Positions 33,131-42,511 are shown, numbered from the stretch's first letter. The stretch: DNA of 64,000 bases from Falcatimonas sp. MSJ-15 (GCF_018918265.1 NZ_JAHLQC010000003.1:220524-284523), one strand, 5' to 3'. The notes: generated from the sequence alone by a model not told the origin. Translations and numbers: made by a program.

Positions 33131-35509
33131 TTATTTAAATTCTACGATTGTAACACCTGCATCGCCTTCACCAAATGTACCAAGGTGGTAAGATTTAACA
33201 TTTTTCTGACGTTTTAGATGCTGATGTACAGCATTTCTTAAAGCTCCTGTACCTTTTCCATGAACGACACGAACTTTAGGAAGGTGTGACAAATAGGCAT
33301 CATCAAGATATTTGTCTAATATTGCAAGTGCATCATCAACAGTATTGCCGATAAGGTTAATCTCTGGTGAGATAGAGAATGACTTAGACATCTTTATCTT
33401 ACCCTGACCTGTTTTTGACATATTAGGACCTGTAACTACAGGCTCGTCAATTATCTCAAGATCTTTGATATTAACCTGAGAGCGGAGAATACCCATCTGT
33501 ACAAATACTTCACCTTTTGCATTAGGTTTTGAACTTATTGTACCCTCTAGATTAAGGCTTAATACTTTTACTTTATCACCAAGTTTAAAATCTTCAGGTT
33601 TGTGAAGCTTTTTAGGTGCTTTGGTATTCTTGATTGCAAGATGATTCTGAACTTTGCCGAGTTTTCCACGAAGTTTTTCACGATCTCTTTCCATATCTCT
33701 GAGTTCAGGTGCTGCTTTTGCATATTTATTAAATTTCTTGATTGTCTCGTCAGCATAATCTTTAGCTTCTGTAAGAATCTCATTGGCTTTTTCATTGGCA
33801 TTTCTAAGTATAGCTTCTTTTTTCGCTGCGATTTGTTCATTTTTGCTTTCAAGTTCTTTTTTGAGTGTTTCAATCTCGGCTTTGTAAGCTTCAATTTCGG
33901 CTTTTTCTTTTTCAATCTTTACTCTGTTAGTCTCAAGTTCTGAGAGTAAGTCTTCAAAAGCTTCATCCTGTGAATTAAGAAGTTTTTTTGCATTGTCAAT
34001 AATGTAAGAAGGCAGGTTTAATTTGCTTGATATTGCAAATGCGTTACTTTTTCCAGGAATACCTATTAACAGACGGTATGTAGGGCTTAATGTCTCAACA
34101 TTAAATTCACAGCAGGCATTACATACTCCGTCAGTAGTAAGTGCATAGACTTTAAGTTCACTGTAGTGTGTTGTTGCCATTACTCTTACTTCGCTCTTGT
34201 GAAGTGAAGTAAGTATTGCTGTTGCAAGTGCAGCACCTTCTGTAGGATCTGTTCCTGCACATAATTCATCGAATAGTACAAGTGAGCGATAGTTGGCTTT
34301 ATCAAGTATCTTTACAATATTAGTCATATGTGATGAGAATGTACTAAGGCTTTGCTCAATGCTTTGTTCATCACCTATGTCTGCATAGATCTCTTCAAAT
34401 ACTGATATACATGAACCATCAAAAGCAGGAATATGAAGACCTGCCTGTCCCATAAGAGAGAGAAGTCCGACAGTCTTTAGAGAAACTGTCTTACCACCTG
34501 TATTAGGTCCTGTTATGATAAGTGAAGTGAATTCATCACCAAGATATACATCTATTGGCACTACTTTTTTAGGATCTATAAGTGGATGGCGGCCTTTTTT
34601 GATATTAATATAGCCGTCTTCGTTAATTGAAGGCTCGGATGCTTTCATTAATTTTGATAACCCTGCTTTTGCAAATATAAAATCAAGGTCTGTAAGTGTT
34701 GTAACATTCTTAGTGATATCTTCTGCATATGCAGCTACTTCGTTAGTAAGTCTTCCAAGAATTACTTCTATCTCATCATGTTCTTTGATCTCAAGTTCTT
34801 TTAGCTCATTATTAAGCTTTACTACTGACATTGGCTCTATGAATATTGTTGAACCAGTCTGTGACTGGTCATGAATCATACCTGGAACCTGAGATTTATA
34901 TTCGGATTTGACAGGGATACAGTAACGGCCATTTCGCTGTGTTACAACATATTCCTGAAGATATGTTCTTTGTGTCTGTGAACTTACGATAGAAGTAAGT
35001 TCTGCTCTGATCTTCTCATTAGCATTACGCATTGCACGTCTGATTGACTTAAGCGTAGGGCTTGCGTCATCACTCATCTCTTCATCAGAGATAATACAGC
35101 GTTTAATCTCATTGTTAACAGGAGTTAATGGTGCGAGAACTTCAAACATATCGTCAAGAGAATCTTTTTCGATCTCGTCATTTTCCTGTCTTGAAAAAGC
35201 TTTTACTCTGTTAGTAACGTCAAGGACGCTGCTTATTGCTAAAAGCTCTGCCATTGACAGAATACTTCCGATTTCAAGTCTTTTTACTGAGGCTCTTACA
35301 TCTTTTAAACCGGAGAAAGATACACTTCCTTTTTGAAAAATACGGCTTAGCGCATCTGAAGTGTTCTTTTGCATAAGTTTTATTTCATCTATATCTGATA
35401 AAGGAACAAGTTTTTCACATTTTTCTTTTGCCATTGATGATGAAGCAAGAGCAGTAAGTTTTTCGATTATTTTATTGTATTCAAGTGTTTTTAATACTTT
35501 GCTATTCAT
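33131..35509 (-). CDS. mutS2: Endonuclease MutS2
   Basis: 792 aa, full length. It has core and lever helices. The ATPase has Walker A GPNTGGKT and Walker B region SLVLFDELCAGTDP. A long charged coiled coil follows (residues about 520-625), then a KOW-like linker and a C-terminal Smr nuclease domain (VRVVHGKGTGALR). MutS2 lacks the mismatch-binding domain of MutS. It acts on branched DNA or, as shown in other Firmicutes, on collided ribosomes. The likely operon continues into the two-component genes. Confidence 0.95.
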   Translation of the reverse strand: MNSKVLKTLEYNKIIEKLTALASSSMAKEKCEKLVPLSDIDEIKLMQKNTSDALSRIFQKGSVSFSGLKDVRASVKRLEIGSILSMAELLAISSVLDVTNRVKAFSRQENDEIEKDSLDDMFEVLAPLTPVNNEIKRCIISDEEMSDDASPTLKSIRRAMRNANEKIRAELTSIVSSQTQRTYLQEYVVTQRNGRYCIPVKSEYKSQVPGMIHDQSQTGSTIFIEPMSVVKLNNELKELEIKEHDEIEVILGRLTNEVAAYAEDITKNVTTLTDLDFIFAKAGLSKLMKASEPSINEDGYINIKKGRHPLIDPKKVVPIDVYLGDEFTSLIITGPNTGGKTVSLKTVGLLSLMGQAGLHIPAFDGSCISVFEEIYADIGDEQSIEQSLSTFSSHMTNIVKILDKANYRSLVLFDELCAGTDPTEGAALATAILTSLHKSEVRVMATTHYSELKVYALTTDGVCNACCEFNVETLSPTYRLLIGIPGKSNAFAISSKLNLPSYIIDNAKKLLNSQDEAFEDLLSELETNRVKIEKEKAEIEAYKAEIETLKKELESKNEQIAAKKEAILRNANEKANEILTEAKDYADETIKKFNKYAKAAPELRDMERDREKLRGKLGKVQNHLAIKNTKAPKKLHKPEDFKLGDKVKVLSLNLEGTISSKPNAKGEVFVQMGILRSQVNIKDLEIIDEPVVTGPNMSKTGQGKIKMSKSFSISPEINLIGNTVDDALAILDKYLDDAYLSHLPKVRVVHGKGTGALRNAVHQHLKRQKNVKSYHLGTFGEGDAGVTIVEFK

Positions 35510-35697
35510 ATCGTTATCTTCCTTATTATTATTGTATTTGTGAGGGTTTCGGTTACATTTTACCTTATATATGGTAAAACTTCAAACGTTTTTTCGGAGT
35601 GCATTATTTATTTTACATCTTTGTCATAAAATGTTCATATACGTTGTGTATAATAGTCAATAATTATGAGTATATTTTTTGCAAGGAGAGATATAAT

Positions 35698-37008
35698 ATG
35701 CGGGCATCGGGTAATGAGGAACACAAAGAAAATGATAAGGAGTATAGTCTTTATACAGAGCAGATTGCACCTAATCCTAGAAAAAAAATTAAAAAAACCA
35801 TGATGAAAGCACTTAAAATCGTTGCATCAGCAGCATTATTTGGCACTGTTGCAGCTATATTTTTTGTGTTTTTTTCATCTGTAGCCGGTAAGCTTAAGAA
35901 TAACGATGAAGAGCCTGAGAGTCCGACAATTACATTTACACTTGATGAAGATACTACAGAAGATGAGGAGACACAGACTCAGACACAGCCTATAGAAGAT
36001 ATAGTACAGAGTGCTATTGAGAAAAGAGAACTTACTAAAGATGATTATAAATCTATGTATGCCGCACTTATGGATGTAGCAGATAGTGGGATGAACTCAC
36101 TTGTGACAGTTGTGTCAGTTGTTAATGAAGTTGACTGGTTTGATAATTCTTACGAGAAGAATGGAAATACATCAGGTGTGATTATAGCGGGTGATGATAC
36201 TAGAATATTAGTTCTTACTAACTATGATGCGATAAGTGGCGCAGATAATATAAGAGTCCTGCTTGCAAGTGGCAATACAGTTGATGCAACTTTGTTAAAA
36301 GGTGATACAGCTACTAATCTTGCAGTTGTTGCAGTTGATAAAAGTGTTCTTAATGTTGCGGATCTTGATAAGATAGAAGTTGCTAATCTTGGTAATTCGT
36401 ATATGGTTGAACTTGGAGAGCCGCTTATAGCGATTGGTAATATATTTGGATATAATAATACCATGAATTATGGTATTGCAACCGGTGTAAAAAAAGTAGT
36501 GCAGGAGACAGATGGAAGTTATACAATAATTAATACGAATATAACATGTTATAATGGTGGAACAGGAATACTTCTCAATATGGATGGACAGGTAGTTGGA
36601 ATTGCAACATCAAAATATGATGGTGAAGTATCAGATGGAGTGAGACTTATAACAGCATATTCGATATCTGATCTTAAGATACTTATGCAGCAGCTCTCTA
36701 ATAATAGAGATGTTTCATGTCTTGGAATATATGGCCAGTCGGTGACACAGTCAATGAAGACAAGCTATGGATTCCCGGCAGGTGTATATGTAACGAGTTC
36801 TAAGCAGGATTCACCGGCATTCGTGAGCGGTATACAAAGTGGAGATATTATTACCGGAATTAATGGACAGAGCATTGAGACTATGGAAGAATATCAGCAA
36901 TTGCTCTATTCATATTCGCCAGGAGATGTTATAATGGTTAATGCGATGCGTCAGGGACGTGATGGTTATATTGGAATTGAATTTCAGTGTACTGTTGGTG
37001 TAGAATAA
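35698..37008 (+). CDS. HtrA-like membrane-anchored pseudoprotease with PDZ domain
   Basis: About 436 aa: cytoplasmic basic N-terminus, one TM (IVASAALFGTVAAIFFVFF), an acidic Thr-rich linker, a trypsin-like S1C domain (about 130-320) and a PDZ domain (about 330-430; GVYVTSSKQDSPAFVSG, GDIITGINGQSI). The fold landmarks of DegP/HtrA are present. However, the catalytic His position is Asp (VLTNYDAI), the Asp position is Asn (ATNLAVVAV), and the Ser position is Gly (YNGGTGILL). All three are replaced, so it should bind rather than cut misfolded proteins. ATG 35698 is chosen for AAGGAGAG upstream. Divergent from mutS2. Confidence 0.85.
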   Translation: MRASGNEEHKENDKEYSLYTEQIAPNPRKKIKKTMMKALKIVASAALFGTVAAIFFVFFSSVAGKLKNNDEEPESPTITFTLDEDTTEDEETQTQTQPIEDIVQSAIEKRELTKDDYKSMYAALMDVADSGMNSLVTVVSVVNEVDWFDNSYEKNGNTSGVIIAGDDTRILVLTNYDAISGADNIRVLLASGNTVDATLLKGDTATNLAVVAVDKSVLNVADLDKIEVANLGNSYMVELGEPLIAIGNIFGYNNTMNYGIATGVKKVVQETDGSYTIINTNITCYNGGTGILLNMDGQVVGIATSKYDGEVSDGVRLITAYSISDLKILMQQLSNNRDVSCLGIYGQSVTQSMKTSYGFPAGVYVTSSKQDSPAFVSGIQSGDIITGINGQSIETMEEYQQLLYSYSPGDVIMVNAMRQGRDGYIGIEFQCTVGVE

Positions 37009-37098
37009 GTATAATAAGTGACTAAGATAGGGTAGAGATCTGGTCTATTATATGTATAAATAAAATAGCCGGTATGTTGCCGGAAGTGGAGGAAAAAA

Positions 37099-38046
37099 GT
37101 GAGATATATAGAAACATTGCATGAAGGCGATAGAATTACTTCTGTATATATGTGTAAACAGAAGTCTTCAGCAACAACAAAAACAGGAAAATCATACGAG
37201 AATGTAATAATTCAAGACAAAACAGGCTGTATGGATGCTAAGATATGGGAGCCTAATTCATCAGGAATTGATGATTTTGACGCACTTGATTATATTGAGA
37301 TAAGTGGAGATGTAACAAGTTTTAATGGGATGTTACAGTTTAATATAAGACGTGTAAGAAGATGTGGTGAAGGTGAATATGATCCTAAGGATTTTCTTCC
37401 ATCAAGCAAGAGAGATGTAGAAGAGATGTATGCAGAGCTTTTAGGATATGTTAAGAAGATTAATAATCCATATATAGCTAAGCTTGTCAGAAGTTTTTTT
37501 GTTGAAGATGAAGAATTCGTAAAAGCATTCAAGTTTCATTCTGCAGCTAAGAGCGTTCATCATGGATTCATAGGTGGTCTGCTTGAGCATACACTTGGTG
37601 TAACTAAGTTGTGTGATTTTTATGCGGATACATATCCGGTCATTAATAGAGATCTTATACTTGCAGCAGCTATGTTCCATGATATGGGTAAATTAAGAGA
37701 GATATCAACATTCCCTGAGAATGATTATACAGATGATGGTAATTTACTCGGACATATTGTTATGGGTGTTGAGATGATTGGTGAGAGAATAAGAACAATA
37801 GATGGTTTTCCACCAAAAGTTGCAAGTGAACTTAAACATTGTATACTTGCACATCATGGTGAATATGAATATGGATCACCTAAGAAACCGGCATTAATTG
37901 AAGCACTTGCACTTAATTTTGCAGATAATCTTGATGCTAAGATGGAGACGCTTACAGAGATATTTGCAGCGAATGAAGGTAAGAGTGAGTGGCTTGGATT
38001 TAATAGACTGTTAGACAGCAATATACGAAGAACAAGCGATAATTAG
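37099..38046 (+). CDS. YhaM-type 3'-5' exoribonuclease (OB fold plus HD domain)
   Basis: 315 aa. N-terminal OB-type nucleic-acid domain (residues 1-95), then an HD metal site (HHGFIGGLLEHTL, FHDMGKL, LAHHGE). It matches YhaM, a Mn-dependent 3'-5' exoribonuclease active on RNA and ssDNA. It starts with GTG after GGAGGAAAAAA. It lies 11 bp upstream of rlmD, so the two RNA enzymes are probably co-transcribed. Confidence 0.9.
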   Translation: MRYIETLHEGDRITSVYMCKQKSSATTKTGKSYENVIIQDKTGCMDAKIWEPNSSGIDDFDALDYIEISGDVTSFNGMLQFNIRRVRRCGEGEYDPKDFLPSSKRDVEEMYAELLGYVKKINNPYIAKLVRSFFVEDEEFVKAFKFHSAAKSVHHGFIGGLLEHTLGVTKLCDFYADTYPVINRDLILAAAMFHDMGKLREISTFPENDYTDDGNLLGHIVMGVEMIGERIRTIDGFPPKVASELKHCILAHHGEYEYGSPKKPALIEALALNFADNLDAKMETLTEIFAANEGKSEWLGFNRLLDSNIRRTSDN

Positions 38047-38057
38047 ATGGAGGATGT

Positions 38058-39716
38058 ATGATTTCTGTTAATAAAAATGATATGTATGTAGTTGATATAA
38101 CAGATATGAGTACTGACGGAGAGGGTATAGGCAAGATTGATGGCTATACCCTTTTTGTTAAGGACACTGTTATAGGAGATAAAGTTGAAGTTAAGATTAT
38201 GAAAGCTAAGAAGAATTATGCTTTTGCAAGGCTTATGAGTATAATTGAGCCTTCACCTGACAGAGTAGAACCAAGATGTGAGTTTGCAAGAAGATGTGGC
38301 GGATGTCAGATTCAGCATATGTCATATAAGAAGCAGCTTGAATTCAAGAATAATCTTGTGCTTAATAATCTTAAGAGAATAGGCGGGCTTAGTGATATTA
38401 CACTTGAGCCTGTGATAGGTATGGAGAATCCTTATAATTATCGTAATAAAGCACAGTATCCGGTTGGAAGTGATGCTAATGGCAATATAATCATGGGATT
38501 TTATGCAGGCAGAACCCATTCAATTATTGAGAATTATAATTGTCATCTTGGAGTCAAAGAGAATGAGAAGATTCTTCTTAGAATTAAGAGATATATGGAA
38601 GATAATCATATTGCACCATATAACGAGGAGAAGCATACAGGTATTGTAAGACATATCCTTATTAGAAAAGGATTTACAACAGGTGAGTTAATGGTATGCG
38701 TTGTAGTGAATTCTAAGAAACTTCCACATGCTGACAGATTGTATGATTATCTTAAAGATATAGATGGAATGACAAGTATATCTTATAATGTAAATTGTAA
38801 TAAGACGAATGTTATTCTTGGAGATAAGACAGTTACTGTATGGGGAAGTGATTATATTACAGATTATATCGGCGATGTAAAATATCAGATATCACCTAAG
38901 TCATTCTATCAGGTAAATCCTGTGCAGACTAAGAAACTCTATGAGAAAGCACTTGAATATGCGTCTCTTACCGGTAATGAGACAGTATTTGACCTATATT
39001 GTGGAATTGGTACAATCTCTCTTTTCCTTGCACAAAAAGCAAAGAAAGTATATGGTGTTGAGATAGTTCCTGAAGCGATAGCTGATGCTAATAATAATGC
39101 TAAGATTAATAACATAGATAATGCAGAGTTTTATGTTGGAAAAGCTGAGGAAGTAATTCCTAAGATGTATAAGGAACAAGGTGTAAAAGCGGATGTAATA
39201 GTGGTTGATCCACCAAGAAAAGGCTGCGATGAAGTGCTTCTTGATACAATGGTCAAGATGTTACCTAAACGAATCGTATATGTCTCATGTGACAGCGCAA
39301 CACTTGCAAGGGATGTTAAGATATTGTGCGGGAATGGATATGAAGTGGAGAGAGCGGTAGCAGTGGACCAGTTTCCGCATACGGGGCATGTGGAGACGGT
39401 TGTTCTTTTGTCCCAACTGAAACAAAAGGCGGATGATTACATTAATGTTACGATTGAACTTGATGATGTGGATATAATATCTGCAGAGACTAAGGCAACA
39501 TATGATGAGATAAAGAAGTATGTGGCTGAACATAATGCTGGCATGAAGGTTTCCAATCTGTATATTTCACAGGTAAAGAGAAAATGCGGAATTGAGGTTG
39601 GAAAGAATTATAATTTACCTAAAAATGAAGATAGCAGGCAGCCACAGTGCCCAGAAGATAAAGAAAGTGCAATTGTGGAGGCATTGAAGCATTTTAAGAT
39701 GATTCAGCAGAAATAA
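38058..39716 (+). CDS. rlmD: 23S rRNA (uracil-5-)-methyltransferase RlmD with 98-aa element-derived tail
   Basis: 552 aa. N-terminal TRAM domain; [4Fe-4S] cysteines in CEFARRCGGCQ plus a later NCHLG; AdoMet site FDLYCGIGTIS; VVDPPRKGCD; catalytic Cys in VYVSCDSATLARD. The normal enzyme ends near residue 454 (GHVETVVLLSQL). Residues 455-552 are an extra tail (YINVTIELDD, LYISQVKRKCGIEVG, ALKHFKMI). It is related to the last 106 residues of the serine recombinase at 45355. Enzyme function should be kept. The tail is best explained as element DNA joined in frame by integration at the 3' end of rlmD. Confidence 0.93.
   Translation: MISVNKNDMYVVDITDMSTDGEGIGKIDGYTLFVKDTVIGDKVEVKIMKAKKNYAFARLMSIIEPSPDRVEPRCEFARRCGGCQIQHMSYKKQLEFKNNLVLNNLKRIGGLSDITLEPVIGMENPYNYRNKAQYPVGSDANGNIIMGFYAGRTHSIIENYNCHLGVKENEKILLRIKRYMEDNHIAPYNEEKHTGIVRHILIRKGFTTGELMVCVVVNSKKLPHADRLYDYLKDIDGMTSISYNVNCNKTNVILGDKTVTVWGSDYITDYIGDVKYQISPKSFYQVNPVQTKKLYEKALEYASLTGNETVFDLYCGIGTISLFLAQKAKKVYGVEIVPEAIADANNNAKINNIDNAEFYVGKAEEVIPKMYKEQGVKADVIVVDPPRKGCDEVLLDTMVKMLPKRIVYVSCDSATLARDVKILCGNGYEVERAVAVDQFPHTGHVETVVLLSQLKQKADDYINVTIELDDVDIISAETKATYDEIKKYVAEHNAGMKVSNLYISQVKRKCGIEVGKNYNLPKNEDSRQPQCPEDKESAIVEALKHFKMIQQK
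39391..39415 (+). other. Putative attachment core in rlmD
   Basis: TGGAGACGGTTGTTCTTTTG encodes VETVVLL of RlmD. A related block is found in both serine recombinase genes at the point where their tails begin or end. Proposed left junction (attL) of element A. Confidence 0.55.
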
Positions 39717-39759
39717 AAGGAGTTTGATAAATCGGAATTTGTAGACGGAGGTACACAAC

Positions 39760-40140
39760 ATGAAAAAAATCAGCTTAGTGGTTTTTCCGGCTTTAACAAT
39801 AGTGTTAGAAGCATTACCACTGGGAGCAGTTTGTACTTTTGCTCCATCTCCAACAGAAAGAGTAAGAGAAACATTTTCATACTTTAGCCTTATACCGTTT
39901 GGATATGCAAATTTTGCTCCACTTATTACAGGCATACTTACTGTTGTTATCTTGTTGCTTTCGTTGATTTCTTTGAAGAAGGATAGCGTTTTTAACGCCT
40001 TGTTTGTTCTTTCGATTATTACAGCAATTATTTCTCTTATGCCGTTGATGTATGGATTAAACAATTACTCCCTTGTAGGAGCTTTTATAACGATAGCCCT
40101 TGTAACAGAAAGCATTTTTGTTAAGGCACAACAGAAATAA
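39760..40140 (+). CDS. Small four-TM membrane protein
   Basis: 126 aa and very hydrophobic, with TM segments near 5-27, 45-65, 72-92 and 98-118. A conserved-looking extracellular loop contains FAPSPTERVRETFSYFS. A GGAGGTAC ribosome site precedes the ATG. It is the first cargo gene after the rlmD tail in element A. Family not recognised; it could be a small transporter subunit or an integral membrane immunity protein. Confidence 0.6.
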   Translation: MKKISLVVFPALTIVLEALPLGAVCTFAPSPTERVRETFSYFSLIPFGYANFAPLITGILTVVILLLSLISLKKDSVFNALFVLSIITAIISLMPLMYGLNNYSLVGAFITIALVTESIFVKAQQK

Positions 40141-40197
40141 TGCGAAAAATCCAGTTGATCGAGCTGGAAAATATGAACTTGTTGGAGGAAAAACATC

Positions 40198-40383
40198 ATG
40201 AAAAAAGATGTGTTTTTGTTGTTTGATACAGCATGTATATATGAAATAGTATGCTTGAATTATTTCTTAAAATTCACTGGCTCAGAAACAATATTCTGTT
40301 CTGTCAGAGGAAGTGATATAACATCGATGGAGGGGTACCGAATTGGAATTGATTGCAAGATATTCAATTCTGGGGAACTGTAG
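40198..40383 (+). pseudogene. DJ-1/PfpI-family protein, truncated after about 50 residues
   Basis: The ribosome site GGAGGAAAA and the first 50 codons are good (MKKDVFLLFDTACIYEI, FCSVRGSDITSMEGYRIGID). They match the beginning of DJ-1/PfpI-type glutamine-amidotransferase-fold proteins. The frame then reads unrelated CKIFNSGEL and stops. The nucleophile elbow is missing. It is joined at about 40350 to the remains of another gene. Confidence 0.5.
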
Positions 40384-40499
40384 CAACTGTTCTTATCGTT
40401 GGAGGAACAATTGCAGAAGATGTGATTACAGGTGGTGGCGGAATTGCAGATGATGTCGCATCATTCTATCTTGCATACAGGTTGATGTTTGGACTATAA
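40353..40499 (+). pseudogene. Fragment of a small membrane protein
   Basis: In the next frame, 49 codons from a TTG read WGTVATVLIVGGTIAED, then a Gly-rich turn, then ADDVASFYLAYRLMFGL before TAA. It looks like the end of a small one- or two-TM protein with AED/ADD motifs flanking a Gly turn. There is no proper start, so it is probably a remnant fused to the DJ-1 fragment by deletion. Confidence 0.4.
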
Positions 40500-40514
40500 C
40501 AAAGGAGATTTTTT

Positions 40515-41252
40515 ATGTCGTTTAATTCACAGTTTAAACTTATTTTTGGTGAAACATTTCAAACAGAGGGTTTTCGATATTGCTCAAAATTGAATGTTTT
40601 TGTTAAAATGCTCAACGAAGATTTGATGGCTTTTTTTGGAGTAAAAACAGCTCCGGCATGGAATAAAGGGGCAAAAGGATTTTTCCTTACTGCAGGAATT
40701 ATTTCTACCTATCATTCTTCTATCGATAAAAAATCAATATTGTATGCTGGACAGGATTTAAATTCATTCCTTCCACGAAATGAAGCAAGAGTAAGTTTTG
40801 AATATACCGAAGATACAATGGAAGAGATTATTTCAGCGACGGCTTTATATGTGAAGGAACGTTTGATGCCTATATTCAATCGAGTTTATGATTTAGATTC
40901 TTTTATTGATTTTTTAAAGGAATATTCGATTAATAAATTGCGCGCATGTGATACTTTTGAAGGGGAATCTCTTGTCTTGATTAAAACAGATAACCATGAT
41001 GATTTTCAAACGTATTTCCAGCAGCATCTGGATGAATTATACGCACAAATTGATGCAGGAAATGTTGGTGATGGCTATACGAAAGAAATGGCTTATGATG
41101 ATTTGTTTCATGGTATTATCGAAAGTATTGTATATCCTCGGGATAAAGTATATTCTGACAAGAGTTTATATAATGAGGCGCTGGAAGAGGCTGAGAGAAG
41201 AAAAAGTGAAAATATGAAAAAATTATATAGCTATCAAATATTGAAGAGCTGA
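40515..41252 (+). CDS. Hypothetical protein, 245 aa
   Basis: AAAGGAG lies 8 bp before the ATG. It is soluble and acidic, with aromatic strands near the N-terminus (EGFRYCSKLNVFVKM) and a helical C-terminus ending in a charged EEAERRKSENMKK stretch. The start (FKLIFGETFQTEGFRYCSKL) faintly recalls DUF4304-type proteins, which are often encoded near polymorphic toxins, but I am not sure. It is cargo of element A, between broken genes. Confidence 0.55.
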   Translation: MSFNSQFKLIFGETFQTEGFRYCSKLNVFVKMLNEDLMAFFGVKTAPAWNKGAKGFFLTAGIISTYHSSIDKKSILYAGQDLNSFLPRNEARVSFEYTEDTMEEIISATALYVKERLMPIFNRVYDLDSFIDFLKEYSINKLRACDTFEGESLVLIKTDNHDDFQTYFQQHLDELYAQIDAGNVGDGYTKEMAYDDLFHGIIESIVYPRDKVYSDKSLYNEALEEAERRKSENMKKLYSYQILKS

Positions 41253-41367
41253 TTACTATAGCAATTAATCAAATTGATTTCAATAATGGAAGTTTAGTGT
41301 GATTTCTTGATGATGAGTGTTCTGAACTTCATTTTTGGAAAAATTAAGCAATGAAATTGAGGGGCGA

Positions 41368-41700
41368 TTATCTCGCCCCTTTATCTTTGCTTTGATAAGG
41401 TCGATTGGCGTTCTGGTTGTCAGACTTTTCCTGATACCTTTTTATTTTGTCGTGTATGGTTTCGAACTTTGGAGTAACTTTCTCTCCGTATGCTTCTTCC
41501 CACTTAGAACGTTCTTTCTGATATGCGTCAAAGGCACGCTGTGCAGTATAGAATGCTGTGTAGAAGTCTTGTACTGTTGCAAATTCATGCTCTCTGACGA
41601 TATTGGATAATCTGGCTTTGAGAGTTCGGATCTCTTCCTCTTTGGTGGCAATCTTGCTTTCAAGCTCTTTTTTCTTAGTAAGTAAATCGTTTTCAGTATG
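41368..41700 (-). pseudogene. Mobilization relaxase (MobA/MobL-like), C-terminal fragment
   Basis: The minus-strand frame gives about 110 residues of charged coiled coil (KKKELESKIATKEEEIRTLKAR seen as heptads) and a final IHDKIKRYQEKSDNQN segment. These are typical of the end of relaxases in Tn4555/Tn1549-like elements. The part upstream of about 41700 is replaced by the integrase fragment on the other strand, so the relaxase domain is lost. Confidence 0.55.
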
Positions 41701-41735
41701 GAGAACTTTATCAGCGGTATTTTTACAGAGAGGTA

Positions 41736-42101
41736 ATGGAAAAGAATCGGGTGCATTACGAGTATTACCATTTGGGAATGACAGAAAATGTGCCGGAGGA
41801 TTACACCGAAATCTTCTTTGTATGCTTAAGGGTGGATGGCTGTCTGGAACTTCCGGCAACCATAGAAACAGCCTGCCGGACGGCAGGAAGAAAAGTACCG
41901 GAGATTGAAGGTTTCCATTTCCACACATTAAGGCATACCTACACGACAAACCTCTTATCCAACGGGGCTCAGCCTAAGGATGTGCAGGAACTGCTAGGAC
42001 ACTCAGATGTGAGTACCATCATGAATGTCTATGCCCATGCTACAAGGGAAGCAAAGCGGACTTCCGCAAGACTTCTTGATAAAGTGGCAGGCAATGATTA
42101 A
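41736..42101 (+). pseudogene. Tyrosine recombinase/integrase, C-terminal half
   Basis: The 3' half of a phage/Tn916-type integrase. It keeps HTLRHTYTT (HxxR), LGHSDV and the Tyr nucleophile in MNVYAHAT, but lacks the N-terminal arm-binding domains and the first catalytic Arg. No ribosome site. The same C-terminus, more degraded, is at 818-955; both are followed by homologous DNA. Confidence 0.8.
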
Positions 42102-42104
42102 ACA

Positions 42105-42238
42105 ACTGAATAATGAAAATTCCCTTGTGATTATCCCATAAGGGCAAAAACAAGGGAAAAGGATACATATATAGAATTTTCAATGGCAGAAAGCCTTGAA
42201 AATAGGGGAAAGTTAAGAATGTTAATAGATAAATTTCA
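42105..42238 (+). repeat. Integrase 3'-flank, copy homologous to 674-817
   Basis: Contains AACTGAATAATGAAAA, two CAAGGGAAA-type blocks and GGGGAAAGTTA in the same order as the reverse complement of 674-817. Candidate element end. Confidence 0.65.
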
Positions 42239-42287
42239 GTTTGTGTGTATGGTAAATCTAAACTGTATTTTAGCAATATTTCCTTAG

Positions 42288-42511
42288 TGGGGGCAGAAAG
42301 TGCCCCCACTTTCACTATTTGGGGGCGAAAAGCGCCCCCAGAATTCAAAAATGGCTCCATTTTGCGCCCCCGTTTTTGAAATCTGGAATCTAAACAAGAT
42401 TACAATGAAATCAGAACATAAAAAGTGGTGGCAAAAAGCGCCGTCAAAATCGTAAAGTGGTGGCAGAAAGCGCCACCAAAATGATAAAATGGGGGCAAAA
42501 AGCGCCACCAC
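42288..42511. repeat. Array of GGGGGC/GGTGGC hairpin repeats
   Basis: Six related sites in 220 bp. Five are short dyads: GGGGGCagaaagtGCCCCC, GGGGGCgaaaagcGCCCCC, GGTGGCaaaaagcGCCgtC, GGTGGCagaaagcGCCACC and GGGGGCaaaaagcGCCACC. One is a half site (TTTTGCGCCCCCG). Spacing is about 30-60 bp. The layout recalls the multiple transposase-binding repeats at ends of IS21-family elements, but no istA/istB is here. The gap to 42752 otherwise holds only a short gene remnant. Confidence 0.75.

Noticed and set aside
35620..35660. Complete sigma-A promoter for the HtrA-like gene
   Set aside because: TATAAT at 35649 is good, but no -35 hexamer lies at a usable distance (TTGTCA is 22 bp away).
41603..41908. 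Possible gene on the + strand across the relaxase and integrase fragments
   Set aside because: It crosses the junction of two recognisable remnants on opposite strands and has no ribosome site; both remnants read properly in other frames.
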